Positions 37,053-45,399 of a DNA stretch of 64,000 nt are shown here, one piece after another; the stretch's first letter is position 1, and each line of letters starts with the position of its first letter. Under the pieces are notes generated by a model, which saw only the letters and a list, made by a program, of their open reading frames with translations, was not told the DNA's origin and searched no databases. The stretch is taken from NCBI RefSeq assembly GCF_011769525.1, contig NZ_CP050440.1, forward strand, positions 2,357,501 to 2,421,500. The letters run 5' to 3'. The translations under genes were made by a program, and so were the position numbers. The DNA comes from Tolypothrix sp. PCC 7910. Its GTDB lineage: Bacteria; Cyanobacteriota; Cyanobacteriia; Cyanobacteriales; Nostocaceae.

Positions 37053-37210
37053 CCTCTAAGTGGCAAATTTTTGTTGTGATTATTTCACAAAAAGGCGATC
37101 GCTCTTTGAGCGTTTAGATATTGTTTTTTGTTTCGTGTACAGTCGTAGCGAAGCGATCGCCTACTTCAAATCTTCTATACTTGTACTATATAAAGGTAAT
37201 CAAATTCTCT

Positions 37211-37438
37211 ATGATTACAAACACTCAGACCCAAATGACAACTATTAAATACCCATTTGCTCAAGAATTAATCACAGATACTCAAGGTAACATTCGTAAA
37301 GTAATTATAGATTTTCAAGATTATCTACCTCTATTAGAAGCAATTGAATATGAAGGCTTGATATTAGCAATTAAGGAAGTACAACAAGAAAAAACATTAA
37401 ATATTAATGAAGCATTAGCCGAATTAGAAAAACAGTGA
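37211..37438 (+). CDS. Small hypothetical protein, antitoxin-like
   Basis: 75 residues from the ATG at 37211 (MITNTQTQMTTIKYPF; ATG 37235 is an alternative; the longer frame to 37121 overlaps the region upstream and is not favoured). It has TDTQGNIRKVIIDFQDYLPLLEAIEYEG, a pattern seen in many small cyanobacterial proteins that often precede toxin genes and resemble Phd/CopG-like antitoxins in layout. No toxin gene follows directly. AT-rich codon use. Confidence 0.55.
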   Translation: MITNTQTQMTTIKYPFAQELITDTQGNIRKVIIDFQDYLPLLEAIEYEGLILAIKEVQQEKTLNINEALAELEKQ

Positions 37439-37526
37439 ATACCCAGTTTTACTAAAGATTTAAAAGCACTCGAAAGCAAGTCATATTAGTTATTTTTATA
37501 ATTCAGCGATCGCTTTTTTTTATCTC

Positions 37527-37575
37527 ACGCATAGACGCGGAGCGGCTTCCCGCAGGGTAGGCGCAAAGACGCAAA
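37527..37575. repeat. GACGCGGAGCGGCTTCCCGCAGGGTAGGCG-type dispersed repeat
   Basis: CGCATAGACGCGGAGCGGCT followed by TCCCGCAGGGTAGGCGCAAA and GACGCAAAG is a repeat common between cyanobacterial genes. Shorter GCAAAGACGCAAAGG pieces recur at 38466-38482 and, in the opposite direction, near 39787-39812, marking the edges of the accessory islet. Confidence 0.65.
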
Positions 37576-37652
37576 GTAAGAAGAGAGAGGGCGGTAACTG
37601 CGCTAACCTACAGTGTCACCACTATAATTTTATTAATATCAGCGATAGATTT

Positions 37653-37976
37653 ATGAGCAACAATCAACCAATACCCACATCATCAACCAACCCCCGTAAT
37701 GATTTGTTATTAGAAATTGAACAAACACCAGAACAATATATACCAGAATTACTACAATTTGTCCGTTTATTTCGGCAAAGTGTAGTTATGAAGCAGACTG
37801 CTTTAAATGATTGGGAAAAAGCCATGAATGAACTGAATCATAGCAATGATACTAAAAAGCAAGACAGGGTAGCCAATATTAAAAGTCTATTTGATTCATG
37901 GAAGAGTTTAGATGAACACCAAGAACAACAAGACACATTAAAGATTATTGAATCCATGAAAGGTATTTCTATTTAA
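37653..37976 (+). CDS. Hypothetical protein paired with PIN-domain toxin
   Basis: 107 residues, unrecognised; helical with LLLEIEQTPEQYIPELLQFVRLF (about 18-40) and an acidic-basic C-terminus. Its stop lies 6 bases before the PIN-domain gene, the usual spacing of a VapB-like antitoxin, so an antitoxin role is inferred from position only. AT-rich codon use like its neighbours. Confidence 0.6.
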   Translation: MSNNQPIPTSSTNPRNDLLLEIEQTPEQYIPELLQFVRLFRQSVVMKQTALNDWEKAMNELNHSNDTKKQDRVANIKSLFDSWKSLDEHQEQQDTLKIIESMKGISI

Positions 37977-37982
37977 AAGAAG

Positions 37983-38432
37983 ATGGCTCAGGTTATTATT
38001 TTAGATTCTGCACCTGTAGGATTAATTACTAATCCTCAAGCCACGCCTCTAGCTTTACAATGCCAAGAATGGTTTTATAATCTCTTTGAAAGAGGATATG
38101 AAGTAATTTTACCGGAAATTATAGATTATGAAATTAGACGAGAATTGTTAAGAGCAAATAAATTATCTGGAATTAGAAAACTTGATCAACTAAAGTCACA
38201 AATTATATATCTTCCGATTACAACGGAAGTCATGTTAAAAGCAGCAGAGTTATGGGCTAAAGCAAGAAATCAAGGTAAACCGACAGCAGATAACAAAGCT
38301 TTAGATGGTGATGTTATTTTGGCATCTCAATCGCTTTTAGTAGCTAATTATGGGCATAACGTGATTATCGCTACAAGTAATAAAAAACATTTATCTATGT
38401 TTATTGATGCTAGACAATGGCAAGAAATTTAG
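37983..38432 (+). CDS. PIN-domain nuclease, VapC-like toxin
   Basis: 149 residues with the PIN fold pattern: a first acidic residue in VIILDSAPVG (Asp8), Glu in LPEIIDYEIRREL (about 44-56), Asp in ALDGDVILASQSL (about 100-112) and a late Asp/Asn region NVIIATSNKKHLSMF. Four acidic positions typical of metal-dependent ribonucleases can be counted. The family acts as ribonuclease toxins held by a partner; the gene upstream is the likely partner. ATG start 6 bases after it. Confidence 0.75.
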   Translation: MAQVIILDSAPVGLITNPQATPLALQCQEWFYNLFERGYEVILPEIIDYEIRRELLRANKLSGIRKLDQLKSQIIYLPITTEVMLKAAELWAKARNQGKPTADNKALDGDVILASQSLLVANYGHNVIIATSNKKHLSMFIDARQWQEI

Positions 38433-38628
38433 AAGGTGAAATGAGCGATCGCTTTCTTACTTCGCGCAAAGACGCAAAGGACGAGGAAGAGAGGCGATTG
38501 CACTTTGGCAGATGTTGCAACAATTTAGTAGATGATATTTTAGTATTGGATTAGTAAGCAGCTATTTTAACTTTCATCTTATTTTGGGAACTCTAATAAT
38601 AACAATCACTTAAATAAAGAGTTTTCAA

Positions 38629-39657
38629 ATGAGCAAATTAAGTTCTGATGATAAAACACCGAAAGCATGGTTGCTCAAAAGTTTTGGTGATGAGCGACAA
38701 TATGGTGGTAATCGTGGTTATGAAGAAGAAATTTTTAGAGAATATCAGTATTACAAAGGGCTACCGAATTCTAAAAATATTAAGAAAGGTGATTTGGTTT
38801 TATTGCGGAATAAAGAGCAACTTTTCGGTGTTGCTAAAATTGAAGATATTAATAGTGGTTGGGGTTATAAAGAAAGATTATGTTGTCCTTCATGTCTTAA
38901 ACCACAGAGTAATAAAGAGAGAATCACTAAGAAACCTCGGTTTCATTGCCCCAAGTGTGGTCATGATTATGACGAACGTGTGAGCAAACCAATAAAGTGT
39001 GAAATTTTCCGTGCATATTTTGGTGATACATTTGTGTCAGCAGAAGGAGCTATTAAACTAGAGGAGCTACAACAAGCTTGCCCAGAAGATAACTATAATG
39101 CTAACAATTCAATTAACTTAATTGATTTACAGCAAATTCAAGTAACTTTATTAGAACAAGTACCGGAGGTTGCTAAATTACTTCATAAAAATAACGATTA
39201 TAAATATATTCAAGGTGATGAAGCTTCTGAATATGTTCCTGTAAAGGAAGATAGACGTGAAACAGTATTTCGTCAAATAAAAGAACGTCGTGGACAATCA
39301 AAGTTTAGAGAATCGTTGCTTCAACGCTATGCTGAACAATGTATGATTACTGGTTTAAAGCTGCTTGATATTTTAGAAGCTGCTCATATCTCGCCCTATC
39401 GTAGTACAGATGATAATCATCCAGATAACGGACTTTTATTACGGGCAGATTTACATACTTTATTTGATCTCAATTTATTAGGTATTAACCCAGAATCTCT
39501 AGAAGTGAAGTTTCATCCAAAAGTGTTGAAAGCTGGTTATCAAAAATTGGATGGTAGAAAACTTATCTGCTCTGAATATAAACCTAGTCAGCCAGCACTG
39601 GTATCTAGATGGAAGCAATTTTTACAGCGTCTTAAGGAAGAAGATTCAAATTTATAA
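38629..39657 (+). CDS. HNH endonuclease with zinc-ribbon and N-terminal EVE/PUA-like domain
   Basis: 342-residue nuclease. The N-terminal ~70 residues (PKAWLLKSFGDERQYGG and KKGDLVLLRNKEQLFGVAKI) look like an EVE/PUA-type domain that in other nucleases senses modified bases; this is an inference from pattern. Residues about 85-125 hold a zinc ribbon with two CPxC knuckles (CPSC, CPKC). The C-terminus is an HNH_2-type nuclease: His253 (EAAHIS), Asn267 (DNG) and His276 (ADLHTLF) form the metal-binding/catalytic set. No methyltransferase is near, so this may be a stand-alone modification-dependent restriction enzyme. AT-rich. ATG start. Confidence 0.75.
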   Translation: MSKLSSDDKTPKAWLLKSFGDERQYGGNRGYEEEIFREYQYYKGLPNSKNIKKGDLVLLRNKEQLFGVAKIEDINSGWGYKERLCCPSCLKPQSNKERITKKPRFHCPKCGHDYDERVSKPIKCEIFRAYFGDTFVSAEGAIKLEELQQACPEDNYNANNSINLIDLQQIQVTLLEQVPEVAKLLHKNNDYKYIQGDEASEYVPVKEDRRETVFRQIKERRGQSKFRESLLQRYAEQCMITGLKLLDILEAAHISPYRSTDDNHPDNGLLLRADLHTLFDLNLLGINPESLEVKFHPKVLKAGYQKLDGRKLICSEYKPSQPALVSRWKQFLQRLKEEDSNL

Positions 39658-39817
39658 ATACCAAACAATTTAACTTTCTTAATTCCTTCTCTTTTTTGCG
39701 CCTTTGCATGAGCCAATTTTTCAGCTAAAAAACTTGCCCTAGAAATATCAAACTCCCAAGGCAAGCCAACTCTTTATTTCTTGTTTTACTTCGCGCCCTT
39801 TGCGCCTTCGCGGTTCG

Positions 39818-41221
39818 TTACAGCTGCTTCACTTCCGAAACCAACTTCGACACCATATCCTTCGCGCTACCAAAGAGCATCGTAGTTTTATCCTTGTAGA
39901 ACAACTCATTATCTACACCGGCAAAACCTGTACTCATCCCGCGCTTAATTACAATTGTCTGCTTCGCCCGATCTACTTCCAAAATTGGCATTCCATAAAT
40001 TGGGCTATTCACATCAGTACGCGCCGCCGGATTGACTACATCATTAGCCCCAATTACTAAAGCTACATCCGCTTGTTCAAATTGGGGATTAATATCATCC
40101 ATGTCATACAGCTGGGTATAAGCCACATTCGCCTCAGCCAGCAATACGTTCATGTGTCCTGGCATTCTTCCCGCTACAGGGTGAATGGCATATTTAACAT
40201 CAACACCCATGCGTTCTAGTTGATCTGCCAACTCCCGCACGCTATGTTGTGCTTGAGCAACCGCCATCCCATAACCAGGCACAATTACCACAGAACGGGC
40301 ATAACCCAACATCATTGCGCCTTCTTCGGGATCAATGCTGCGAACGGTTTGATCAATTGCAGCACCACCAGCAGCGCCACCAGATGCACCGCCTGTACCA
40401 AAAGCGCTGAACAGTACACTGAAAAGAGAACGGTTCATCGCTTTACACATAATCTCGGTGAGGATGATCCCGGAAGCTCCCACCAATGCGCCAGCGATGA
40501 TTAACATATTGTTCATCACCACGAAACCTGCGGCGGATGCTGCTACACCAGATAAGGAGTTCAACAGCGAAATTACCACAGGCATATCGCCCCCACCAAT
40601 GGGGATGACGAACATTACACCGAGTATTAAAGAAACAGCAACTACTGCTAAGAATATAGGTAGGCTATCTGGTGTAACGATTAAGTAGGCGCTACCTGCT
40701 ATATACGCACCTAGTAATAAGAGGTTAAATGGTTGCTGGAAAGGAAATGTAATCGGGGAACCGCTAATTAAACCTTGCAATTTGGCAAAGGCGAGAAAAC
40801 TACCTGTGAAAGTAACACCACCGATTAACACATCCAGCAGCATGGAAATGTTGACATCCAGAGGTATGGGTGCGCCTGAATCTAATAAGCGCCAGAATTC
40901 AGCCACAGCAACTAATGCAGAAGCTGCACCGCCCAAACCGTTGAGTAAGCCCACCATTTGGGGCATTTCTGTCATTTGAACTTTGTAAGCTGCGATCGCA
41001 CCTAAACCCGATCCAATCGCCAAGCCTAACAAAATCATCTCGTAGTTCAGCACGTGTTGATCCAACATTGTGGCGACAATCGCCAACAACATCCCCACGG
41101 CTGCTACAACATTACCGTTCCTAGCTGTTGCAGGTGAACCTAGCTTTTTTAAACCCAGAATAAATAAGGATGCAGCGACTAAATACGTTAACTGAATCCC
41201 AGTTGGTAGAAAATCGCTCAC
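39818..41221 (-). CDS. pntB: NAD(P) transhydrogenase subunit beta
   Basis: Membrane subunit with NADP-binding domain III of the proton-translocating transhydrogenase, which uses the proton gradient to reduce NADP+ with NADH. 467 residues: nine or so membrane helices (about 1-260), then the soluble domain with GYGMAVAQAQH (nucleotide loop), VAGRMPGHMNVLLAEA and VIGANDVVNPAA. GTG start (41219-41221), overlapping the pntA2 stop by 4 bases (GTGA), so translational coupling is likely. Confidence 0.93.
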   Translation of the reverse strand: MSDFLPTGIQLTYLVAASLFILGLKKLGSPATARNGNVVAAVGMLLAIVATMLDQHVLNYEMILLGLAIGSGLGAIAAYKVQMTEMPQMVGLLNGLGGAASALVAVAEFWRLLDSGAPIPLDVNISMLLDVLIGGVTFTGSFLAFAKLQGLISGSPITFPFQQPFNLLLLGAYIAGSAYLIVTPDSLPIFLAVVAVSLILGVMFVIPIGGGDMPVVISLLNSLSGVAASAAGFVVMNNMLIIAGALVGASGIILTEIMCKAMNRSLFSVLFSAFGTGGASGGAAGGAAIDQTVRSIDPEEGAMMLGYARSVVIVPGYGMAVAQAQHSVRELADQLERMGVDVKYAIHPVAGRMPGHMNVLLAEANVAYTQLYDMDDINPQFEQADVALVIGANDVVNPAARTDVNSPIYGMPILEVDRAKQTIVIKRGMSTGFAGVDNELFYKDKTTMLFGSAKDMVSKLVSEVKQL

Positions 41222-41511
41222 GCCTTAATCTCCTTTTTCTTAAACATTTGTAACATTCTGTCTGTCACTAGGAAGCCACCCACAACGTTGACTGTCGCTA
41301 GTATTACTGCAATTAAACCAAGAATCACTGACACACTTGTTTCCCTTGCACCAGAAGCCACAATAGCCCCCAGTACTGCAATTCCAGAAATCGCATTCGA
41401 TCCCGACATTAGGGGAGTGTGTAAAGTAGGTGGCACTTTGTTGATGACTTCAAACCCAATAAAAGATGCCAACACAAATACAAACAAAGCAGCAAGTAAT
41501 GCCTCTGACAT
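41218..41511 (-). CDS. pntA2: NAD(P) transhydrogenase subunit alpha, part 2
   Basis: The small membrane part of the split alpha subunit, 97 residues with three membrane helices (about 3-20, 35-52, 57-80): ALLAALFVFVLASFIGFEVI, LMSGSNAISGIAVLGA and VNVVGGFLVTDRML. Matches the C-terminal membrane domain of one-piece PntA. It couples hydride transfer to proton movement with PntB. Overlaps pntB by 4 bases; separated from pntA1 by a 90-base repeat block. Confidence 0.92.
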   Translation of the reverse strand: MSEALLAALFVFVLASFIGFEVINKVPPTLHTPLMSGSNAISGIAVLGAIVASGARETSVSVILGLIAVILATVNVVGGFLVTDRMLQMFKKKEIKA

Positions 41512-41533
41512 GAAATAAAAACTCCTTGTTTAA

Positions 41534-41605
41534 ATGGGCATGGGGCATTGGGCATTGGGCATTGGTATATCCCCTAGTCCCTAATCCCCAGTCCCCAATC
41601 CCTAA
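41534..41605. repeat. Repeat array between pntA1 and pntA2
   Basis: GGGCATGGGGCATTGGGCAT and CCCTAGTCCCTAATCCCCAG units fill almost the whole 90-base spacer inside the pnt operon. Confidence 0.8.
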
Positions 41606-42765
41606 CCTCTAACTTTTAATGCTGCTAATGCCTCGCTCACCCGTTGGTTGCGAATCTCGCCTGCATGGGCGACGCAAGCGGCTTCAACAATGTCATCAGC
41701 AAAGTCCACCTGCAAAGCTTTTTCTTTATTAATCAGCAATTGCATTAACGATGTCAGGTTTTTGGCATACAGTTGGCTGGCGTGAACGGGCATTGATGAT
41801 GGTAAATTGATCGGCCCGATGATGGTGATACCGTTCCAGACGATGTCTTTACCGGGATCGGTGCAGGCGCAGTTACCACCTTGTTCGGCGGCTAAGTCTA
41901 CAATCACTGAACCTGGCTTCATCTGTCTCACCATTTCTTCGGTGACTAACAGCGGGGCTTTTTTCCCTGGAACTTGGGCTGTGGTAATCACCACATCGGC
42001 ATTTTTAACGTGTTCGGTAACAACTTCTTGAGTGCGTTGTTTACTAGCTTCGGAGATTTCTTTGGCATAGCCACCAGCTGCCACAGTGTCTTCTTCGAGT
42101 TGCACTTCGACGAATTTTGCGCCTAAGCTTTGCACTTCTTCTTTAACGGCGGGACGAATATCAAAGGCTTCTACCACTGCTCCCAAGCGTCTAGCGGTGG
42201 CGATCGCTTGCAATCCTGCTACACCTGCCCCCATAATAAATATTTTCGCAGGGGCGATCGTACCTGCGGCTGTGGTGAGCATAGGGAAATATTTCGGTAA
42301 TGCAGCAGCGGCTATTAATACAGATTTATAACCAGCCAGGGATGCTTGCGAGGACAACGCATCCATGCTTTGCGCTCTAGTAGTACGGGGGATCAATTCC
42401 ATACTCAAAGCTGTAACTTGGCGATTTGCCAGTTTCTCTACCACCGCTGGATTTCCTAAAGGATTTAAGAAGCTAATTAAGACAGATCCTGCTTTGAGAA
42501 AATCAATTTCTGAGCGTCCATCTTCTCTTTCTTGTGGTGGACTAACTTTCAATAAAATATCTGTTTCGCCCCATAACGTAGCGGGATCGCCAATAATTTT
42601 GGCTCCTGCTGCTTCATAGGCAGAATCGCTAAAAAATGAGCGCTCTCCCGCGCCTGTTTCCACCCAAACTTCTAAACCTTGTTTTACCAATTTGGCAACA
42701 ACATCCGGAATTAAAGCTACACGACGCTCACCAACTTCTATCTCTTTAGCTACTGCTATTCTCAT
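41602..42765 (-). CDS. pntA1: NAD(P) transhydrogenase subunit alpha, part 1
   Basis: NAD(H)-binding domain I of the transhydrogenase, related to alanine dehydrogenase, 387 residues. Seen: MRIAVAKEIEVGERRVALIPD (family start), SAQVPGKKAPLLVTEEM-like loop (TTAQVPGKKAPLLV), IMGAGVAGLQAIATARRLGA (Rossmann GxGxxG, about 172-191), PGSVIVDLAAEQGGN. A strong Shine-Dalgarno AGGAGATTTC lies directly before the ATG. First gene of the pntA1-pntA2-pntB operon; all three parts are intact. Confidence 0.93.
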   Translation of the reverse strand: MRIAVAKEIEVGERRVALIPDVVAKLVKQGLEVWVETGAGERSFFSDSAYEAAGAKIIGDPATLWGETDILLKVSPPQEREDGRSEIDFLKAGSVLISFLNPLGNPAVVEKLANRQVTALSMELIPRTTRAQSMDALSSQASLAGYKSVLIAAAALPKYFPMLTTAAGTIAPAKIFIMGAGVAGLQAIATARRLGAVVEAFDIRPAVKEEVQSLGAKFVEVQLEEDTVAAGGYAKEISEASKQRTQEVVTEHVKNADVVITTAQVPGKKAPLLVTEEMVRQMKPGSVIVDLAAEQGGNCACTDPGKDIVWNGITIIGPINLPSSMPVHASQLYAKNLTSLMQLLINKEKALQVDFADDIVEAACVAHAGEIRNQRVSEALAALKVRG

Positions 42766-43518
42766 GAAATCTCCTGGAGATAAATACCTAATATCTGCAA
42801 ATTTTGTAATTTTTTGCTGAATGATTCCCCGCTCTTATGCCTCATAGAATGGTCATTTCAGCCATTGCATTGCTTTATAGATTGCATCTTGACCCTTTGT
42901 CGTTTTACTCATCAATTCCTAGGCCAAGACTCAGCTTGCTACTCAACAGTTGCCAACAATTGTAGATAATTAAGATAGGGTTACATACTGCACATCCTAT
43001 GTTGATTACCAAATTGTGCATCTGTCTCTTCAGCTTATTTTAGGGATTTAAAAATTTTGTATTCCTCTATGACATATTGCAATATGCATCCACTTAGAAA
43101 AAACTTGATTATGCCCAAAGTAAATTTTGATGGCAACTGCTTAGATTCACGCGTGTTTTTATCAATCTAGCCCAACTTAACAGGCGATCGCTGTTTGTAT
43201 CTCTCAATTTTTATAACAAGAGCATTACAATTCAGATACATTTATATATATTCAGCAACATAATTGTGATCCCCAGGTGAGGGAGTGGGGACTGGGGACT
43301 GGGGAGAAATAAAAAATTCCAATTACCAATTACCAATTACCAATTACCCATTACCCATTACCAATGCCCAATGCCCAATCCCCCAAAACCTTGTGACACT
43401 TTTTATTGCCCTTTAACGTCTATTTTTAGAAATTCAGTAGTAAAGTTTAGTTACGAATACTAAATTTTTAGTTATTTAGATAACCAAGCTTACTAGTTGA
43501 TAGTGAGGAGCCTTAATT
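42766..43518. other. Divergent upstream region of pnt operon and DUF2808 gene
   Basis: 753 bases without a credible gene. Right half carries a repeat array (43283-43386). The left half is AT-rich and should hold the pnt promoter; no operator recognised. The GAGGAG ribosome site of the DUF2808 gene is at its right end. Confidence 0.55.
43283..43386. repeat. Repeat array upstream of DUF2808 gene
   Basis: GGGGACTGGGGACTGGGGAG followed by CCAATTACCAATTACCAATT and CCAATGCCCAATGCCCAATC units. Confidence 0.8.
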
Positions 43519-44031
43519 ATGCGACGTTTACTTTCTACTTTAGCGGTGACTGGCTGCTTGTTGACAGGTTTCCAAGCTGTCAGCTGGGCACAGGGTTTAC
43601 CAGGATTAACACTATTTAGTGGGATTAAATCTGAAAATCAACTTCCCTACCGTTTAGACTTTGGCGGACAAGCTGATGGTTGGGATCGTTATATCTTAAG
43701 AATTCCTGCCCAAAAAATGAAATTGGCTGTAGCTCAATTTGCTATTACCTACCCTGATTATTACAAAGGAAATTTTGATCCTAAACAGGTTGAGGTGAAA
43801 GTCAAGGGCAAATCTGTTCCTGTATCTGAAGTGAAGTGGGATAAGGAAGGACGCGTAATCGAAATTTTTCCTGAAGAACCAGTGCCAGCAGGTAGCAGAG
43901 TCGAAGTTGTGTTATCTAACGTGAAGAACCCTACCTTTGGGGGAGTGTACTATTTCAACTGCCAAGTTCTCTCACCTGGCGATGTACCAATGTTGCGTTA
44001 TGTGGGTTCTTGGGTTTTGAGTATTAATTAA
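43519..44031 (+). CDS. Secreted DUF2808 protein
   Basis: 170 residues with a clear signal peptide (MRRLLSTLAVTGCLLTG, cleavage after SWA at about 24). The mature part fits DUF2808, a cyanobacterial secreted family of unknown function: YRLDFGGQADGWDRYILRIPA, VAQFAITYPDYYKGNFD, EVVLSNVKNPTFGGVYYF. Beta-rich, no enzyme motif. GAGGAG lies before the ATG. Monocistronic, in front of the rpmH cluster. Confidence 0.85.
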   Translation: MRRLLSTLAVTGCLLTGFQAVSWAQGLPGLTLFSGIKSENQLPYRLDFGGQADGWDRYILRIPAQKMKLAVAQFAITYPDYYKGNFDPKQVEVKVKGKSVPVSEVKWDKEGRVIEIFPEEPVPAGSRVEVVLSNVKNPTFGGVYYFNCQVLSPGDVPMLRYVGSWVLSIN

Positions 44032-44165
44032 GTTGGGTAATGGTTACTAGGAAACAAATGCCAATTGACCCTTGACCATTTACCGGAATCTCTACCTTTT
44101 ACTTGTAATAGTGATAAAATAAGAGATTGTGACTTTTTATAAGCATCACCTAAGAGGAGGACTGT

Positions 44166-44300
44166 ATGCAGAGAACGCTAGGCGGTACTAACCGTAAGAG
44201 GAAAAGGACTTCTGGTTTTCGCGCTAGAATGCGGACACCAGACGGCAGAAATGTCATTCGCGCTAGAAGGAAAAAAGGCCGTCATCGTTTGAGCGTTTAG
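44166..44300 (+). CDS. rpmH: 50S ribosomal protein L34
   Basis: 44-residue basic protein, too short for usual ORF cut-offs: [20 protein letters not shown] followed by [20 protein letters not shown] and RLSV. This is the complete L34 sequence pattern (GF-ARM-T-GR-VI-RRRKKGR). Strong ribosome site AGAGGAGG before the ATG. It opens the conserved cluster rpmH-rnpA-PH-yidC-khpB, linking ribosome assembly, tRNA maturation and membrane protein insertion. In many cyanobacteria it is not next to dnaA, and dnaA is not in the window here. Confidence 0.97.
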   Translation: MQRTLGGTNRKRKRTSGFRARMRTPDGRNVIRARRKKGRHRLSV

Positions 44301-44325
44301 GGCATATTAGGCGAAAATAGCATCT

Positions 44326-44754
44326 GTGGCTTTGCCCAAGGCGAATCGGCTAAAATCCCGAAAAGATTTCCAGGCAGTTTTCCGAGAAGGAATTCGGCGA
44401 CATGGTGCTTATTTTACATTAAGGGCCTTGAAACCGTCGGCTTCCAAAAAGTCTCCTTTGGATACTGCCCCTGAGACTACACAACTAACTAATGCTGATC
44501 CCAAGCATCTGGATAGTACAAAATTTGGTATTTCCATTAGCACAAAAGTCAGCAAGCGTGCAGTAGTCCGCAATCGGATTAAGCGGCAGATAACAGTAGC
44601 TTTGCATCAGTTGTTGCCCAAATTGTCACCTGGATGGCGGTTAGTGGTAGTTGTGAAACCAACGGCAGCAGAACGAGAGTGCGTAAGCCAACAATTTCTG
44701 CAAGAATTAGAGCAGTTGTTAGCACAAGCCGAGGTACTCAATGGGCATTCGTGA
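44326..44754 (+). CDS. rnpA: Ribonuclease P protein component
   Basis: Protein subunit of RNase P, which removes the 5' leader of tRNA precursors. 142 residues. Seen: LPKANRLKSRKDFQAVFREG (start), KFGISISTKVSKRAVVRNRIKRQI (the conserved RNR box at about 80-90) and GWRLVVVVKPTAA. GTG start at 44326, 25 bases after rpmH. A ~20-residue insertion (SASKKSPLDTAPETTQLTNA) lengthens it over the usual 115-120. Its end overlaps the next gene by 14 bases. Confidence 0.95.
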   Translation: MALPKANRLKSRKDFQAVFREGIRRHGAYFTLRALKPSASKKSPLDTAPETTQLTNADPKHLDSTKFGISISTKVSKRAVVRNRIKRQITVALHQLLPKLSPGWRLVVVVKPTAAERECVSQQFLQELEQLLAQAEVLNGHS

Positions 44755-45130
44755 AGAAATTTATTATGAAGGTGGCCCTCACGTTGGGGATTTAATTCTT
44801 AACCTGCTTTTTGGGCTAACTGTCATCGGGATTCCATTGGCAGTTGGGGCAATTGTCAGAGCTTTGTGGCTACGCTACCGCATCACCGATCGCCGAGTAA
44901 CTGTGACTGGGGGTTGGATGGGACGCGATCGCACTGACGTAATTTATGCAGAAATTGTCAAAATCGTCAAAGTTCCCCGTGCTATTGGCTTGTGGGGAGA
45001 TATGGTGCTAACCCTCAGAAATGGTAGCCGTCTAGAAATGCGGGCTATTCCTAATTTCCGGGAAGTTTATGAATATATTAACGAAAGAGTTGTTGCTAAA
45101 AATCCCGAATATAGCGCGGCTGCTAAGTAG
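44741..45130 (+). CDS. PH-domain (DUF304-type) membrane protein
   Basis: 129 residues. Two hydrophobic segments near the N-terminus (about 17-45) and a bacterial PH-like domain: WLRYRITDRRVTVTGGWMGR, DVIYAEIVKIVKVPRAIGLW, GDMVLTLRNGSRLEMRAIPN. Function unknown; in cyanobacteria it is always found between rnpA and yidC as far as I recall. Starts with ATG inside the rnpA end (overlap 14 bases), so translation is probably coupled. Confidence 0.85.
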   Translation: MGIREEIYYEGGPHVGDLILNLLFGLTVIGIPLAVGAIVRALWLRYRITDRRVTVTGGWMGRDRTDVIYAEIVKIVKVPRAIGLWGDMVLTLRNGSRLEMRAIPNFREVYEYINERVVAKNPEYSAAAK

Positions 45131-45399
45131 TTAATTAACTCATAGTGCTGAGTCTGAATTTCTTGAGTTCAACGCCTCAAAAAGGCTTGAATCATAGAAA
45201 TAAACGATAAAATCAATCACTCAGCTTGTTTATTCTCTATCATCTTCCCTACTCAGCACTTAAAAAAGCTCGTTGACTTTAACATTCAATTGTTAATATC
45301 ATGTGCGGCTATCCGTAGTGGATGATAGTCGCAGACCGATCTTGATTTAGATAAATTAGATTCAGTTAGTTTACAGTACCTCAGGTTGAATTCAGAATA

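Larger units (their letters stand above)
36757..37210. other. Intergenic region with small-RNA candidate
   Basis: 454 bases upstream of both a minus-strand and a plus-strand gene. It contains HIP1 sites, the Yfr1-like RNA (36974-37052) with its promoter-like TATTAT (36962-36967), and a short overlapping spurious ORF. No other gene was seen. Confidence 0.55.

Noticed and set aside
40220..42619. Forward ORFs opposite the pnt genes
   Set aside because: Antisense shadows; the coding strand has complete family motifs.
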